From NCBI GenBank assembly GCA_035548175.1, contig DASZTO010000014.1, positions 1 through 64,000 of the forward strand: a stretch of DNA of 64,000 nucleotides, read 5' to 3'. Within the stretch, counting starts at the first letter, position 1; the number at the start of each line of letters is the position of its first letter. Source of the stretch: CALCHA01 sp035548175. Its GTDB lineage: Bacteria; Planctomycetota; Phycisphaerae; WQYP01. Positions 1 to 7,826 of this stretch are shown one piece after another. A program made the position numbers and the translations under genes. The notes below the pieces were generated by a model. The model saw only the letters and a program-made list of their open reading frames with translations, searched no databases and had not been told where the DNA came from.

Positions 1-309
1 GCGGTCGAGAGGTCGCCGAGGCTCGCCGCCTCGGCGTCGTGCTGGTTGCGCCGCCGTCTCGCCATGACCCGCCCGTTGCCGGCCGCGACTCGACCGGGGC
101 CGCGCCGCCGGCAACGTAGCGCGCGGCCCCCGGCGCGAAAAGGGTGCCCATTGAGAGCTCAAGGAGCGGCGCCGGGCCCGCCGGACCGGGCACGCCAGGC
201 GGACGAAGGCGGCAAGTCCTCGCGTGCACGCTTGTCGCCTATCCGGTCGCCTCTTTCCTTTCCGCGGCAAGGCGGATCAAATGCGCGGTGAAAGATGGGG
301 GCGGGGCCG
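1..309. other. left-edge region without a supported gene
   Basis: Very GC-rich sequence. Open frames here are low-complexity Arg/Pro/Ala runs with no recognisable domain. A minus-strand ATG at 65 opens a frame that runs off the left edge, but only about 21 codons are visible and no good ribosome binding site precedes it, so it is not called. No terminator or repeat was seen. Confidence 0.5.
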
Positions 310-1014
310 ATGGCGACGTTCGTGCTGGTTCACGGCGCCTGGGCCGGCGGCGCGGCGTGGGCCGAGGTCGCCGACGGCCTCCGCGCCCGCGGCCACCGGG
401 TCTTCGCCCCGACGCTGACCGGCATCGGCGAACGCCGCCACCTCCTCAGCGGCACCATCAACCTCTCGACCCACGTCCAGGACATCGTCGGCCTCATCGA
501 TAGCGAAGGGCTGTCCGACGTCATCCTCGCCGGCCATTCCTACGGCGGCATGGTCGTCACCGGCGTCGCCGATCGTGTGCCCCACCGCATTCGCAAGCTG
601 GCCTATGTCGACGCGATCGTGCCGGAGAACGGCCAATCGATGCTCGACGTGTTCGGGCCGGAGCGCGCCGTTCGCATCATGGCCGACGCGGCTGCCAATG
701 GCGGCACCGCCATCCCCTGCCCCTCGCCGTCCTATTTCCGCCTGCCGCCGGAACTCGCGGCCCAGGCCGGCTATGCCGGCACGTTCCAGCCGCTCGCGAC
801 CTTCGTCGAGCGGCTGCGCCTTCGGAACGGGCCGTGGGCCGGACCCCGCGCCTACATCGTCGCCGGCACCTATGCCGGCAGCATCTTCCTGACCAGGTTC
901 TGGCCGCGCTTCAGCGCCGACCCGAGCTGGCAATGCTTCGAGATCCCGTGCAGCCACACCAGCCAGGTCGAGGCGCCCGAGCGGCTGACCGAAGTGCTGG
1001 CGGAGCTTGCCTGA
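310..1014 (+). CDS. alpha/beta hydrolase (esterase-like), first of a tandem pair
   Basis: Predicted 234-aa cytoplasmic alpha/beta-fold hydrolase of the compact EstC / plant-methylesterase-like type. Visible: N-terminal strand MATFVLVHGAW with the oxyanion HG motif (residues 8-9), nucleophile elbow GHSYGG with Ser77, and a late His in PCSHTSQVE as the likely triad base. No signal peptide or insertion domain. The ATG at 310 is preferred over 295 because the family starts just before the first beta strand. A close paralogue follows 27 bp downstream in the same direction. Substrate is unknown; ester or lactone hydrolysis is the family expectation. Confidence 0.85.
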   Translation: MATFVLVHGAWAGGAAWAEVADGLRARGHRVFAPTLTGIGERRHLLSGTINLSTHVQDIVGLIDSEGLSDVILAGHSYGGMVVTGVADRVPHRIRKLAYVDAIVPENGQSMLDVFGPERAVRIMADAAANGGTAIPCPSPSYFRLPPELAAQAGYAGTFQPLATFVERLRLRNGPWAGPRAYIVAGTYAGSIFLTRFWPRFSADPSWQCFEIPCSHTSQVEAPERLTEVLAELA

Positions 1015-1041
1015 GAACAACCATCGTCGAAGAGGATCGGA

Positions 1042-1740
1042 ATGGCGACCTATGTGATCGTGCACGGCGCCTGGGGCGGCAGCGCCGGCTGGACGCCGAC
1101 GGCGGAGCGGCTGCGCGCCGCGGGCCATGCCGTCTACACGCCGACACTGACCGGCCTCGGCCAGCGCAAGCACCTCTTCAGCGGCGCGATCAACCTCTCC
1201 ACCCACGTCCAGGACGTGGCAGGCGTCATCGAGAGCGAGAACCTCCGCGACTTCGTCCTGGTCGGCCATTCCTACGGCGGCATGGTCATCACCGGCGTCG
1301 CCGACCGCATCCCCGATCGCATCAAGCAACTTATCTACGTCGATGCCTGCCTCCCCAACGACGGCGAATCCCTCAACGACGTCCTCCCCAAAAACTCCTT
1401 CCCCAAAATCACCGACGGCTACATCCTCCCCACCTGGCTTAAACCCAACACGCCGCCGCCGCACGATGTCCCCATGCCCGCGAAATGTTTCAGCGAAAAA
1501 ATTTCCCTCAAAAACCCCGCCCGCGAAAAAATCCCCTCCACCTACATCCTCACCGTCGATCCCGGCAAACAACCCCAAGACGACCTCTTCTATCCCTGCT
1601 ACCAGCGCGCAAAATCGTTTGGCTGGCCGACCATGATCATGACCGGCCCCCACAACGTCCAATGGACCGAACCCCGCGTGCTGGTCAAATACCTCGAACA
1701 AGCCGCCGCCCATCCTGAACACGCCGCAAGCCGGAATTGA
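1042..1740 (+). CDS. alpha/beta hydrolase (esterase-like), second of a tandem pair
   Basis: 232-aa paralogue of the gene just upstream. The two share the same N-terminal block (MATYVIVHGAW), NLSTHVQD and GHSYGGMV, with the nucleophile again at Ser77 and the late His in GPHNVQW. The N-terminal 100 residues are nearly superimposable while the C-terminal halves differ much more, pointing to an old duplication with a diverged lid or substrate-binding half. From about 1340 the plus strand becomes strongly C-rich and AAA/AAC codons become common, unlike the first copy. Probably co-transcribed with it. Substrate unknown. Confidence 0.85.
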   Translation: MATYVIVHGAWGGSAGWTPTAERLRAAGHAVYTPTLTGLGQRKHLFSGAINLSTHVQDVAGVIESENLRDFVLVGHSYGGMVITGVADRIPDRIKQLIYVDACLPNDGESLNDVLPKNSFPKITDGYILPTWLKPNTPPPHDVPMPAKCFSEKISLKNPAREKIPSTYILTVDPGKQPQDDLFYPCYQRAKSFGWPTMIMTGPHNVQWTEPRVLVKYLEQAAAHPEHAASRN

Positions 1741-1763
1741 ACCTCATGCCCAATTGTTTCCAA

Positions 1764-2726
1764 TCAGTGCCCATGCCCATGCCCGAACGCCCCCGGCGGT
1801 TTCCCTTGCTCCGGCGCTTCTCCTTCCCCCGCGCCCACTTCTTCCACCTTCGGCTTCACAAACTGCCGCACCGCCCACACCACCACGAACATTCCGAAGA
1901 GCACCAGCACGATCAGCGGCCCTGGCGGATACTGCGTGATCGGATCCACCAGACTTACGCACACCGCCGCAAACGTGCCCACCGTCCCGATCACCACCGA
2001 CAGCACCAGCACCCACCCGAACCGCCGCGACAGCATCGCCGCCGTCGCGCCGGGGATAATCGTCAACGCCGTGATCATCAAGAAACCCACCATCCGCACG
2101 CACACCACGATCACCAGCGAAATCATCATGAGCAGCAGCACATTGATAAGTTGCGTGTTGACGCCGTTGATGCGCGCCATCTCCTCGTCCAGCGTCGTAT
2201 ATAAAAACTGGTAATACCACAGCGCGATGATCCCAAACACGATCACCATCGCGCAGCCCACCACGATCGCGTCCGAGGGCCCCACGTTCGTGAAATCGCC
2301 GAACAGCAGGTTCTCCACGTTCACCGGCATCGGCCGGCCGTTGTAGGGCAGATAGGTCCGCACCGCCAGCAGCAACCGCCCGACCGCCACCGTCGCCACC
2401 AGGAAGATGCCGATCGCCGAATCCTCCGACACCCTCTTCCGTCGCGACACATAGCCGATCAGCATCGCCGTCCCCAGGCAGAATATCCCCGTGATCACCT
2501 CCCGCCACACCGGCCCCCAGGTCGGCGTATCCGTCAGCGGCATGAAATAGCCCACGAGCACCGCCACCGCCACCCCGCCGAACCCCGCATGCGACACCCC
2601 CTCCGAAATCAGCGCCATCCGCCGGAGCACGACATACACGCTCAACAGCGCACAAGTCGCCCCGATGATCGGCCCCACGATCAGCAAATACTTCGCCAAC
2701 GCCATCATCTGAAAATAATGCGCCAT
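1764..2726 (-). CDS. znuB: metal ABC transporter permease (ZnuB/TroC-like)
   Basis: About 320-aa polytopic inner-membrane permease of the ABC-3 family that imports Zn2+ or Mn2+. Visible: family landmarks ISEGVSHAGFGG near the N-terminus, a series of hydrophobic segments, and a late loop carrying TQYPPGPLIV. The C-terminus ends in GHGHGH, a His tail that could bind metal on the cytoplasmic side. The ATG at 2726 is chosen because GGAG lies about 10 nt upstream; 2756 would add ten residues. Last gene of the znuA-znuC-znuB operon, separated from znuC by a gap holding tandem repeat arrays. Zn versus Mn cannot be settled from sequence. Confidence 0.88.
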   Translation of the reverse strand: MAHYFQMMALAKYLLIVGPIIGATCALLSVYVVLRRMALISEGVSHAGFGGVAVAVLVGYFMPLTDTPTWGPVWREVITGIFCLGTAMLIGYVSRRKRVSEDSAIGIFLVATVAVGRLLLAVRTYLPYNGRPMPVNVENLLFGDFTNVGPSDAIVVGCAMVIVFGIIALWYYQFLYTTLDEEMARINGVNTQLINVLLLMMISLVIVVCVRMVGFLMITALTIIPGATAAMLSRRFGWVLVLSVVIGTVGTFAAVCVSLVDPITQYPPGPLIVLVLFGMFVVVWAVRQFVKPKVEEVGAGEGEAPEQGKPPGAFGHGHGH

Positions 2727-2802
2727 ACCCGCAAGTCTCCAACTCGCATGAATCAACCAACGCCACGCTCACCGTTTCTACACAATCCAACGCCGAAATA
2801 AA

Positions 2803-2877
2803 CCACGGAGCACACGGAGAACACGGAGCGACGTTGGTAGTTCCATAAGTGCTCCGTGCTCGCCGTGTCCGCCGTGG
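2803..2877. repeat. paired 9-bp-period arrays forming an inverted repeat
   Basis: Left array: three 9-mers CACGGAGCA, CACGGAGAA, CACGGAGCG (2804-2830). Right array: TGCTCCGTG, CTCGCCGTG, TCCGCCGTG (2850-2876). The right array is the reverse complement of the left with about four mismatches over 27 bp, so the transcript could fold into a long hairpin with a loop of about 20 nt. It lies in the znuC-znuB gap. Confidence 0.85.
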
Positions 2878-2903
2878 CTTTATAAGCCGTTCTAAACATC
2901 CCA

Positions 2904-2941
2904 CGCTTTCGTGCCTTTCGTGGTTTTCGTGGCCATTTATG
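2904..2941 (-). repeat. dispersed 9-bp-period element, copy A
   Basis: Read on the minus strand this begins TAAATGGCCACGAAAA and continues as CACGAAAG-type 9-mers (GCTTTCGTG, CCTTTCGTG, GTTTTCGTG on plus at 2905-2931). A closely matching copy sits at 55430-55467 (about 33 of 38 positions) and a more diverged one at 20303-20341. Confidence 0.85.
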
Positions 2942-2945
2942 TCCG

Positions 2946-3875
2946 TCACGTCTTCTTCGCAAAGGGCAACGGCACAAACGCCGTCTGCCCCGCCTCCGCC
3001 CCATCGCACGGTCCCTCCCCATGCGTGTGGCCGCAGCAACTCGAATCATGCGCATGCGAATGCTGATCCAGCACCGCATCCATATCGCACTGAAACACCT
3101 TGAACAGCACATCCGGCGACAATCCCTGCGGGCGATCGTGATAGTGCAGATTCCGGCTCAAACACGCCACCCGATCGCAGCTCGCCACCACGCTCCGCAA
3201 ATCATGCGACACCATCACCAGCGTCAAATTGAACTTCTGCTTCAGCGTCACCAGCATCCGCAAAAACTTCTCCTGCCCCGCCTGATCGATCCCCGTCGTC
3301 GGCTCATCGAGAAACAAAATCTGCGGCTGATTCACCAGCGCCCGCGCAATGAACACCCGCTGCTGCTGGCCGCCCGACAATCCCCCGATCGGCTGATCCG
3401 CCAGGTGCCCCATCTCCACTGCCGCCAGCGCCTCCTCCACCCGCTTCTTCTGCTCGCGGGTGAAGCCGCCGAAGCCTTTCCGGCCGATCAACCCCAGTTG
3501 CACCACCTGCCGCACGCTGATCGGAAAGTTCCAGTCCAGCACATGTCGCTGCGGCACGTAACCCACGAGCGACCCATCCGCGCACGCCTCGCGCGGACTC
3601 CGCCCCAGCACCGTGATCTCCCCCGAATCCGGCTTCATCACCCCCAGCATCAGCTTCATCAGCGTGCTCTTGCCGCCGCCATTGGGCCCGATGATCCCCA
3701 GGATGGACCCGCGCTTCACGTGCAGCGTCACATGCTGCAGCGCCGGCCGCGCATCATACGCATACGACACATCATGCACGCAAATGACATCCTCCCCCTG
3801 CTCGTGATGGCCCAGATCGGACCTCGCATCCACATGCGTATGCGGCTGCACATCAATCGGCACAAACGTCATCAC
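2946..3875 (-). CDS. znuC: metal ABC transporter ATPase (ZnuC-like) with His/Cys tail
   Basis: 309-aa ATPase that powers the Zn/Mn importer at the cytoplasmic face. Visible in order: Walker A GPNGGGKST, signature LSGGQQQR, Walker B ILFLDEPTTG, and the switch His in MVSHD. After the nucleotide-binding domain, about 55 extra residues are rich in His and Cys (HSHAHDSSCCGHTHGEG), a probable metal-binding extension that could sense or buffer the substrate. The N-terminus also carries His (QPHTHVDA). Follows znuA by 56 bp and precedes znuB by about 190 bp. Confidence 0.92.
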   Translation of the reverse strand: MMTFVPIDVQPHTHVDARSDLGHHEQGEDVICVHDVSYAYDARPALQHVTLHVKRGSILGIIGPNGGGKSTLMKLMLGVMKPDSGEITVLGRSPREACADGSLVGYVPQRHVLDWNFPISVRQVVQLGLIGRKGFGGFTREQKKRVEEALAAVEMGHLADQPIGGLSGGQQQRVFIARALVNQPQILFLDEPTTGIDQAGQEKFLRMLVTLKQKFNLTLVMVSHDLRSVVASCDRVACLSRNLHYHDRPQGLSPDVLFKVFQCDMDAVLDQHSHAHDSSCCGHTHGEGPCDGAEAGQTAFVPLPFAKKT

Positions 3876-3931
3876 ACACCTCGCATCCCCCTCCCAGTTG
3901 AACCAGTTTCACCAATACCCCAATTGAACCG

Positions 3932-4894
3932 TCACGATCCTCCCAGCACCTTCTTGAGCGCCTCGAGGTTCTCCCGCATCAACCCCACATACGTGTCATT
4001 AATGCTGTTGTATTCCTCAATCGGCTGCAGGACGATCGTTCCCACACCCGTTTCCCGCGTGATCAAATCCACCGACCGCGGATTCAACCCCGGCTCCAGC
4101 GCCACATACTTGATATGATCCGCCTTGATCAAATTGATGATCTTCTGCGCCTGCGCCAGGTTCAACCCCGCCTCCGGCACTTCCTCGATCGACGCCACCT
4201 GCTTCAGACCATACCGCCGCGCCAGATACTCATACGCACTATGAAACCCGATGAATTCCTTCGTCTTGAACGTCGGCACCGCCGCCTTGTAATCGTCATC
4301 CAACTGCTTCAGTGAGTCCTGGTACTTCGCCGCGTTCGTCTCGAACGTCGCCTTGTCCGCCGGATCGATCTGCTCCAGCGACTCCTTGATCTGCTCCGCC
4401 GCCGCCATCTGCACGTGCGGGTCCAGCCAGATGTGCGGATTCTGCACGTTCGCCTCCGCGTTCTCCTGCGCCTTCTCCGCCGCCGTATCCCCCAGGCTCA
4501 CTTCCTTCAAATCCAGCACCGTGCCCGCCGGAAGCGCCTTGCTGATGTCCAGCACCTTCGCTCCCGTCCCCGCATACAGCTTGTCAAACTGATCGTCCAG
4601 CCCCAGCCCGTTCTTCACCACCAGTTTCGCATTCGACACATCCAGCTTGTTCTGCATCGACGGCTCATATTCGTGCGGACTTGCCATCGGCGGCACCAAT
4701 ATCCGCGCATCCACCTTGTCCCCTCCGATCGCCCGCACCGCATCGAAATACGGAAAAATCGTCGACACGACCACCACCTTCCCCCCCGCATTCGCCTGCG
4801 TCCCCGCCCCATTTCCACCCGATCCGCACCCCGCCATCAGCCCGCCCACCACCACGCCCACCACCACCGCCACTGCCATCCAAACCGAGCGCAT
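3932..4894 (-). CDS. znuA: metal ABC transporter substrate-binding lipoprotein (ZnuA-like)
   Basis: About 320-aa cluster A-I (TroA/ZnuA) binding protein, exported and lipid-anchored: hydrophobic N-terminus with lipobox LMAGC. Candidate metal ligands: His in SPHEYEP, His residues of NPHIWLDPH, His in GFHSAYEY and the acidic residue in ALEPGLNPR. The long His-rich loop of many ZnuA proteins is absent; its role may have moved to the His tails of ZnuC and ZnuB. The ATG at 4894 is chosen over 4915 because the predicted transcription start (about 4922) leaves only 7 nt before 4915, whereas GGTGAG precedes 4894. First gene of the operon. Confidence 0.9.
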   Translation of the reverse strand: MRSVWMAVAVVVGVVVGGLMAGCGSGGNGAGTQANAGGKVVVVSTIFPYFDAVRAIGGDKVDARILVPPMASPHEYEPSMQNKLDVSNAKLVVKNGLGLDDQFDKLYAGTGAKVLDISKALPAGTVLDLKEVSLGDTAAEKAQENAEANVQNPHIWLDPHVQMAAAEQIKESLEQIDPADKATFETNAAKYQDSLKQLDDDYKAAVPTFKTKEFIGFHSAYEYLARRYGLKQVASIEEVPEAGLNLAQAQKIINLIKADHIKYVALEPGLNPRSVDLITRETGVGTIVLQPIEEYNSINDTYVGLMRENLEALKKVLGGS

Positions 4895-4928
4895 AAAACT
4901 CTCACCAAACCGCATAAATCACCAACCT

Positions 4929-4968
4929 CACTATAGCCCCGAAAACCCAAAATGCAATCTACTTGCAT
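4929..4968 (-). promoter_or_regulatory. promoter and palindromic operator candidate for znuA-znuC-znuB
   Basis: On the minus strand: -35-like TTGCAT (4957-4952), 17-bp spacer, -10-like TATAGT (4934-4929). A perfect 6-bp inverted repeat ATGCAA-N5-TTGCAT (4952-4968) overlaps the -35 box. Its position suits repression by a metal-responsive regulator such as a Fur/Zur- or DtxR/MntR-family protein; the regulator is not in this window. Confidence 0.55.
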
Positions 4969-5076
4969 CTAGCATACGCCTCTCGCGATGAACAGTTCGC
5001 GCAAAAAACTTCGAAACGGTCACCCCGCCCTTAAACCCACAGTGCGACCGCTCCCGGGTTGGTGTTGCACGGCGAT

Positions 5077-5100
5077 CCTCTGTGCCTCTGTGCCTCTGTG
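5077..5100. repeat. 8-bp tandem repeat, three perfect units
   Basis: CCTCTGTG occurs three times head to tail at 5077-5084, 5085-5092 and 5093-5100, in the divergent gap between znuA and the aminotransferase gene. Same style as the other short-period arrays of this window. Confidence 0.9.
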
Positions 5101-5209
5101 GCAAAAGCCCCCCGCGAACACCCGGCCTCGCCCATCCCCAGCACCTGCATTTTGACCCAACCCCCACCTTCCCTTATCCTCGCCACATCACCCCTTGCGG
5201 AGCAAAACC

Positions 5210-6352
5210 ATGAACAAAATGCGACTCTACACCCCCGGCCCCACCAGCGTCCCCGAAGACGTCCTCCTCGAAATGGCCAAGCCCGTATTCCACCACCGCA
5301 CCCAGCAGTACAAAGACCTTTTCGCCAAGGTCAACGAGCTTCTCAAATACACCTTCCAGACCAAAAACCCCGTCCTCACCATTTCGGGCTCCGGAACCGC
5401 CGGCGCCGAAATGGCTATGATCAATTCCATCCCGCCCAACGGCACCGTCCTGTTCCTCTCCAACGGAAAATTCGCTGAACGCTGGGTCAAAATCGGCGAA
5501 CGCAACAAGTGGAACGCCACCGTCCTCAAGGCCGACTACGGCACCGCCGTCTCGCCCGACCAGGTCGCCGACGCCCTCAAACAAAAACACTACGACGCCG
5601 TCGTCCTCGTCCACTCCGAAACCTCCGCCTGCACCGTCACCGACCTCCAGGCCATCGCCGCTCTCACCCGCAACACCGACACCGTCCTCATCTCCGACGG
5701 CATCACCGCGATCGGCGCGCTGCCTGTCAAAACCGACGAATGGGGCGTCGACATCGTCATCACCGGCTCGCAAAAGGCACTCATGCTTCCCCCCGGCCTC
5801 GCCTTCATCAGCGTCTCCGAAAAAGCGCAGAAACGTGCCGCCGCCGTCAAGCAGCCCAACCTCTACCTCGACGTCAACAGCTACCTCAAGAGCTACGAAG
5901 CCAACGACGTCCCCTGGACGCCCGCTGTCACGCTCGTCCGCGGTCTGCACAGCGCCCTCACCATGATCCAGCTGGAAGGCATCGAGAACGTCTGGAAGCG
6001 CACCAGCGCCTACGCCGCCGCCACCCGCGCCGCCGCCAACGCCCTCGGCCTCGGCGTTTTCTCGAAACAGCCCTCCGACTCCGTCACCGGCATCAACTAC
6101 CCCGCCGGGTTCACCGACAAAGATTTCCGCGGCGCGCTTCGCAAGCAACTCAACATGAACATCGCCGCCGGCCAGGGCACCATGGAAGGCAAAATCTTCC
6201 GCATCTCGCACATGGGCTACGTCGACCAGGTCGATACCCTCGGCGTCATCCACGGCCTGGAAATCATCCTCAAACAGCAGGGCTACAAGTTCGACTTCGG
6301 CGCCGGCGTCGCCGCCGCCCACAAGGAACTCGCCAAGCTCCAGGAAAAATAG
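5210..6352 (+). CDS. class V PLP-dependent aminotransferase (alanine-glyoxylate / serine-pyruvate type)
   Basis: 380-aa cytoplasmic fold-type I aminotransferase. Visible: N-terminal YTPGPTSVPEDV typical of the alanine-glyoxylate/serine-pyruvate group, the small-molecule loop GSGTAGAEMA, conserved Asp/Ser region ISDGITAIGA, and the PLP lysine in GSQKALMLPPG. The ATG at 5210 has GGAG 7-8 nt upstream; the ATG at 5195 would add five residues. The likely reaction is amino transfer between alanine or serine and glyoxylate or a keto acid; a role in a phosphorylated serine pathway cannot be excluded. Monocistronic as seen. Confidence 0.88.
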   Translation: MNKMRLYTPGPTSVPEDVLLEMAKPVFHHRTQQYKDLFAKVNELLKYTFQTKNPVLTISGSGTAGAEMAMINSIPPNGTVLFLSNGKFAERWVKIGERNKWNATVLKADYGTAVSPDQVADALKQKHYDAVVLVHSETSACTVTDLQAIAALTRNTDTVLISDGITAIGALPVKTDEWGVDIVITGSQKALMLPPGLAFISVSEKAQKRAAAVKQPNLYLDVNSYLKSYEANDVPWTPAVTLVRGLHSALTMIQLEGIENVWKRTSAYAAATRAAANALGLGVFSKQPSDSVTGINYPAGFTDKDFRGALRKQLNMNIAAGQGTMEGKIFRISHMGYVDQVDTLGVIHGLEIILKQQGYKFDFGAGVAAAHKELAKLQEK

Positions 6353-6609
6353 GGTGGCAAGGGCGTCGGGCCCGTGTTCGCTCACACCGCGTGGCGCGAG
6401 CGTCGCGCCGGGGTTCGCCGCCTCAACAAACGCCAGAACCACGGGGGGCGCGGCAGCGGCAAGCACCGCCGCCGCGCCCCTCGCACTTTTGCCCAAATCC
6501 CCCAAAATCACGCCAAACCTCCGCGCAACGTCCCCTTTTCCAAAATCTTCTGCAGAATCTTCATTTCCCGCCCCGATTTAGGAACTAGCAACCGCTCGCT
6601 TCCGTTCCC

Positions 6610-6615
6610 TATAAT
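6610..6615 (+). promoter_or_regulatory. -10 element TATAAT before the Minf_1886-type gene
   Basis: A perfect TATAAT lies at 6610-6615; a -35 match about 17 bp upstream is poor. The ATG at 6614 overlaps this element, so translation should begin at the next in-frame ATG (6647), giving a leader of about 25 nt. Confidence 0.45.
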
Positions 6616-6646
6616 GAGCCCATTCCACAAAGCAGAGCAGAACTCC

Positions 6647-7072
6647 ATGCCCGTCAATCAATCAGCGCGCAAGTCTCTCGAACAAGTCGTCCACGATTGC
6701 GGACGTTATCCCATGGAAGCCTTTGAGTTCGTCCGCCACGGCCTCACCCACACCGTCCATCATCTCCACGGCGAAGCCAAAGCCAGAGCCGAAGGCGAAG
6801 CCTGCCACGTCTCCGGTCAACAACTCTGCTGGGGCCTTCGCAACTTCGCCGTGCAACGCTACGGCCTGCTCGCCCGCACCGTCCTGGCCCACTGGAATAT
6901 CCTCCGCACCAACGACTTCGGCCGCATCGTCTTCGCCATGGTCGAATCCCGCCTCATGCAAAAAACCGATGACGACGACATCCGCGACTTCGACTCCGTC
7001 TTCGACTTCCTCACCACCTTCGACCCCCCTCAGCGCCCCACCACCGCCCCAAATCCGGTCTTCTCCATCTGA
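6647..7072 (+). CDS. Minf_1886-type conserved protein of unknown function
   Basis: 141-aa protein matching the pattern of a conserved family found mainly in Planctomycetes and Verrucomicrobia: DCGRYPMEAFEFV, HVSGQQLCWGLRNFA, DFGRIVFAMVE and the acidic tract KTDDDDIRDFD are its hallmark blocks. No signal peptide or membrane segment, so probably cytoplasmic. Function is unknown. The start at 6647 is decided by the TATAAT overlapping the earlier ATG at 6614. Flanked by the aminotransferase (same strand) and the convergent deformylase gene; no operon partner. Useful as a lineage marker. Confidence 0.82.
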   Translation: MPVNQSARKSLEQVVHDCGRYPMEAFEFVRHGLTHTVHHLHGEAKARAEGEACHVSGQQLCWGLRNFAVQRYGLLARTVLAHWNILRTNDFGRIVFAMVESRLMQKTDDDDIRDFDSVFDFLTTFDPPQRPTTAPNPVFSI

Positions 7073-7208
7073 GGTGGCAGAACGCCGGCGGCGAAGCAAC
7101 ACCGTCAGCACAGACTCCGTCCCCACCGCGGGCAGCGACCGATCCGCCAACGGCAGAAATCTCACGCCACCAACGCGGTGCGAACGCTCTGCGGCTATTT
7201 TCTCGCCC

Positions 7209-7766
7209 TCACCGCTTCCTGATCTTCACCGCCGCATCCTCCAGCGACTTGATCTTTTTGCGATTCGCCAGCTTCGCCACCGGGCTCATTCGGTCGGTCA
7301 GCAGAATCCCATCCAGGTGATCGTTTTCGTGCTGAATGATGCGGGCCGCGTAATTTTCAAGGTTCTCGCTGAAGGCATGCCCATGCTCGTTGAGGGCTTC
7401 CACCCGCAGACGGGTGAACCGCGGCACCTTGATGCGGATTTCCGGGAGCGAGAGGCACCCCTCCTCCCCGTCCTCCGACCCATGCTCATCCGTCAGCACG
7501 GGGTTGATGTAGACTTTGATGTCTTCGCGCTTCGCCGATTCGGCGGCCAGGAATATCCGCTGCGACAATCCCACCTGCGGCGCCGCCAGACCGACTCCTT
7601 TGTGCTCGACCATCAAATCCTTCATGCGCTCGATCACCGCCAGCAGCCACGCATCAAACTGATGCACGTCTGCTGCGATCTTTTTGAGCACCGCGGCCGG
7701 ATAGAGGACCAGCTTCAGCGTCGCCGGATCTGGCCGGCCAACCGTTGTAGGGGCATGTGTTTTCAT
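7209..7766 (-). CDS. def: peptide deformylase
   Basis: 185-aa metalloenzyme that removes the N-formyl group from nascent proteins. All three motifs are visible: GVGLAAPQVG (motif 1), EEGCLSLP (motif 2, metal Cys) and HENDHLDG (motif 3, two metal His plus the catalytic Glu). Length is normal for a bacterial deformylase. The ATG at 7766 is only 6 nt downstream of a TATAAT sequence, so the message may be leaderless. The next gene upstream (STAS, same strand) is 60 bp away and ends before this promoter. Confidence 0.95.
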   Translation of the reverse strand: MKTHAPTTVGRPDPATLKLVLYPAAVLKKIAADVHQFDAWLLAVIERMKDLMVEHKGVGLAAPQVGLSQRIFLAAESAKREDIKVYINPVLTDEHGSEDGEEGCLSLPEIRIKVPRFTRLRVEALNEHGHAFSENLENYAARIIQHENDHLDGILLTDRMSPVAKLANRKKIKSLEDAAVKIRKR

Positions 7767-7772
7767 GCAGGC

Positions 7773-7778
7773 ATTATA
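7773..7778 (-). promoter_or_regulatory. -10 element TATAAT immediately before def
   Basis: Minus-strand TATAAT at 7778-7773 ends 6 nt before the def ATG, placing the predicted transcription start on or next to the A of the start codon. No Shine-Dalgarno sequence lies between, and no clear -35 box was found. Confidence 0.45.
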
Positions 7779-7826
7779 AGGGAACAGCCCCCCGTTGCGG
7801 GAGTGGCGGCGTTCGCCAGTCCCGCC

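Noticed and set aside
40..503. short plus-strand ORFs at the left edge
   Set aside because: Arg/Pro-rich products without domains, overlapping the hydrolase gene in another frame.
277..1722. 481-codon minus-strand frame over both hydrolase genes
   Set aside because: It contains two similar halves only because it mirrors the duplicated hydrolases.
5174..6511. 445-codon open frame opposite the aminotransferase gene
   Set aside because: Gly/Val/Asp-rich shadow with no domain; the aminotransferase has its PLP motif and ribosome site.
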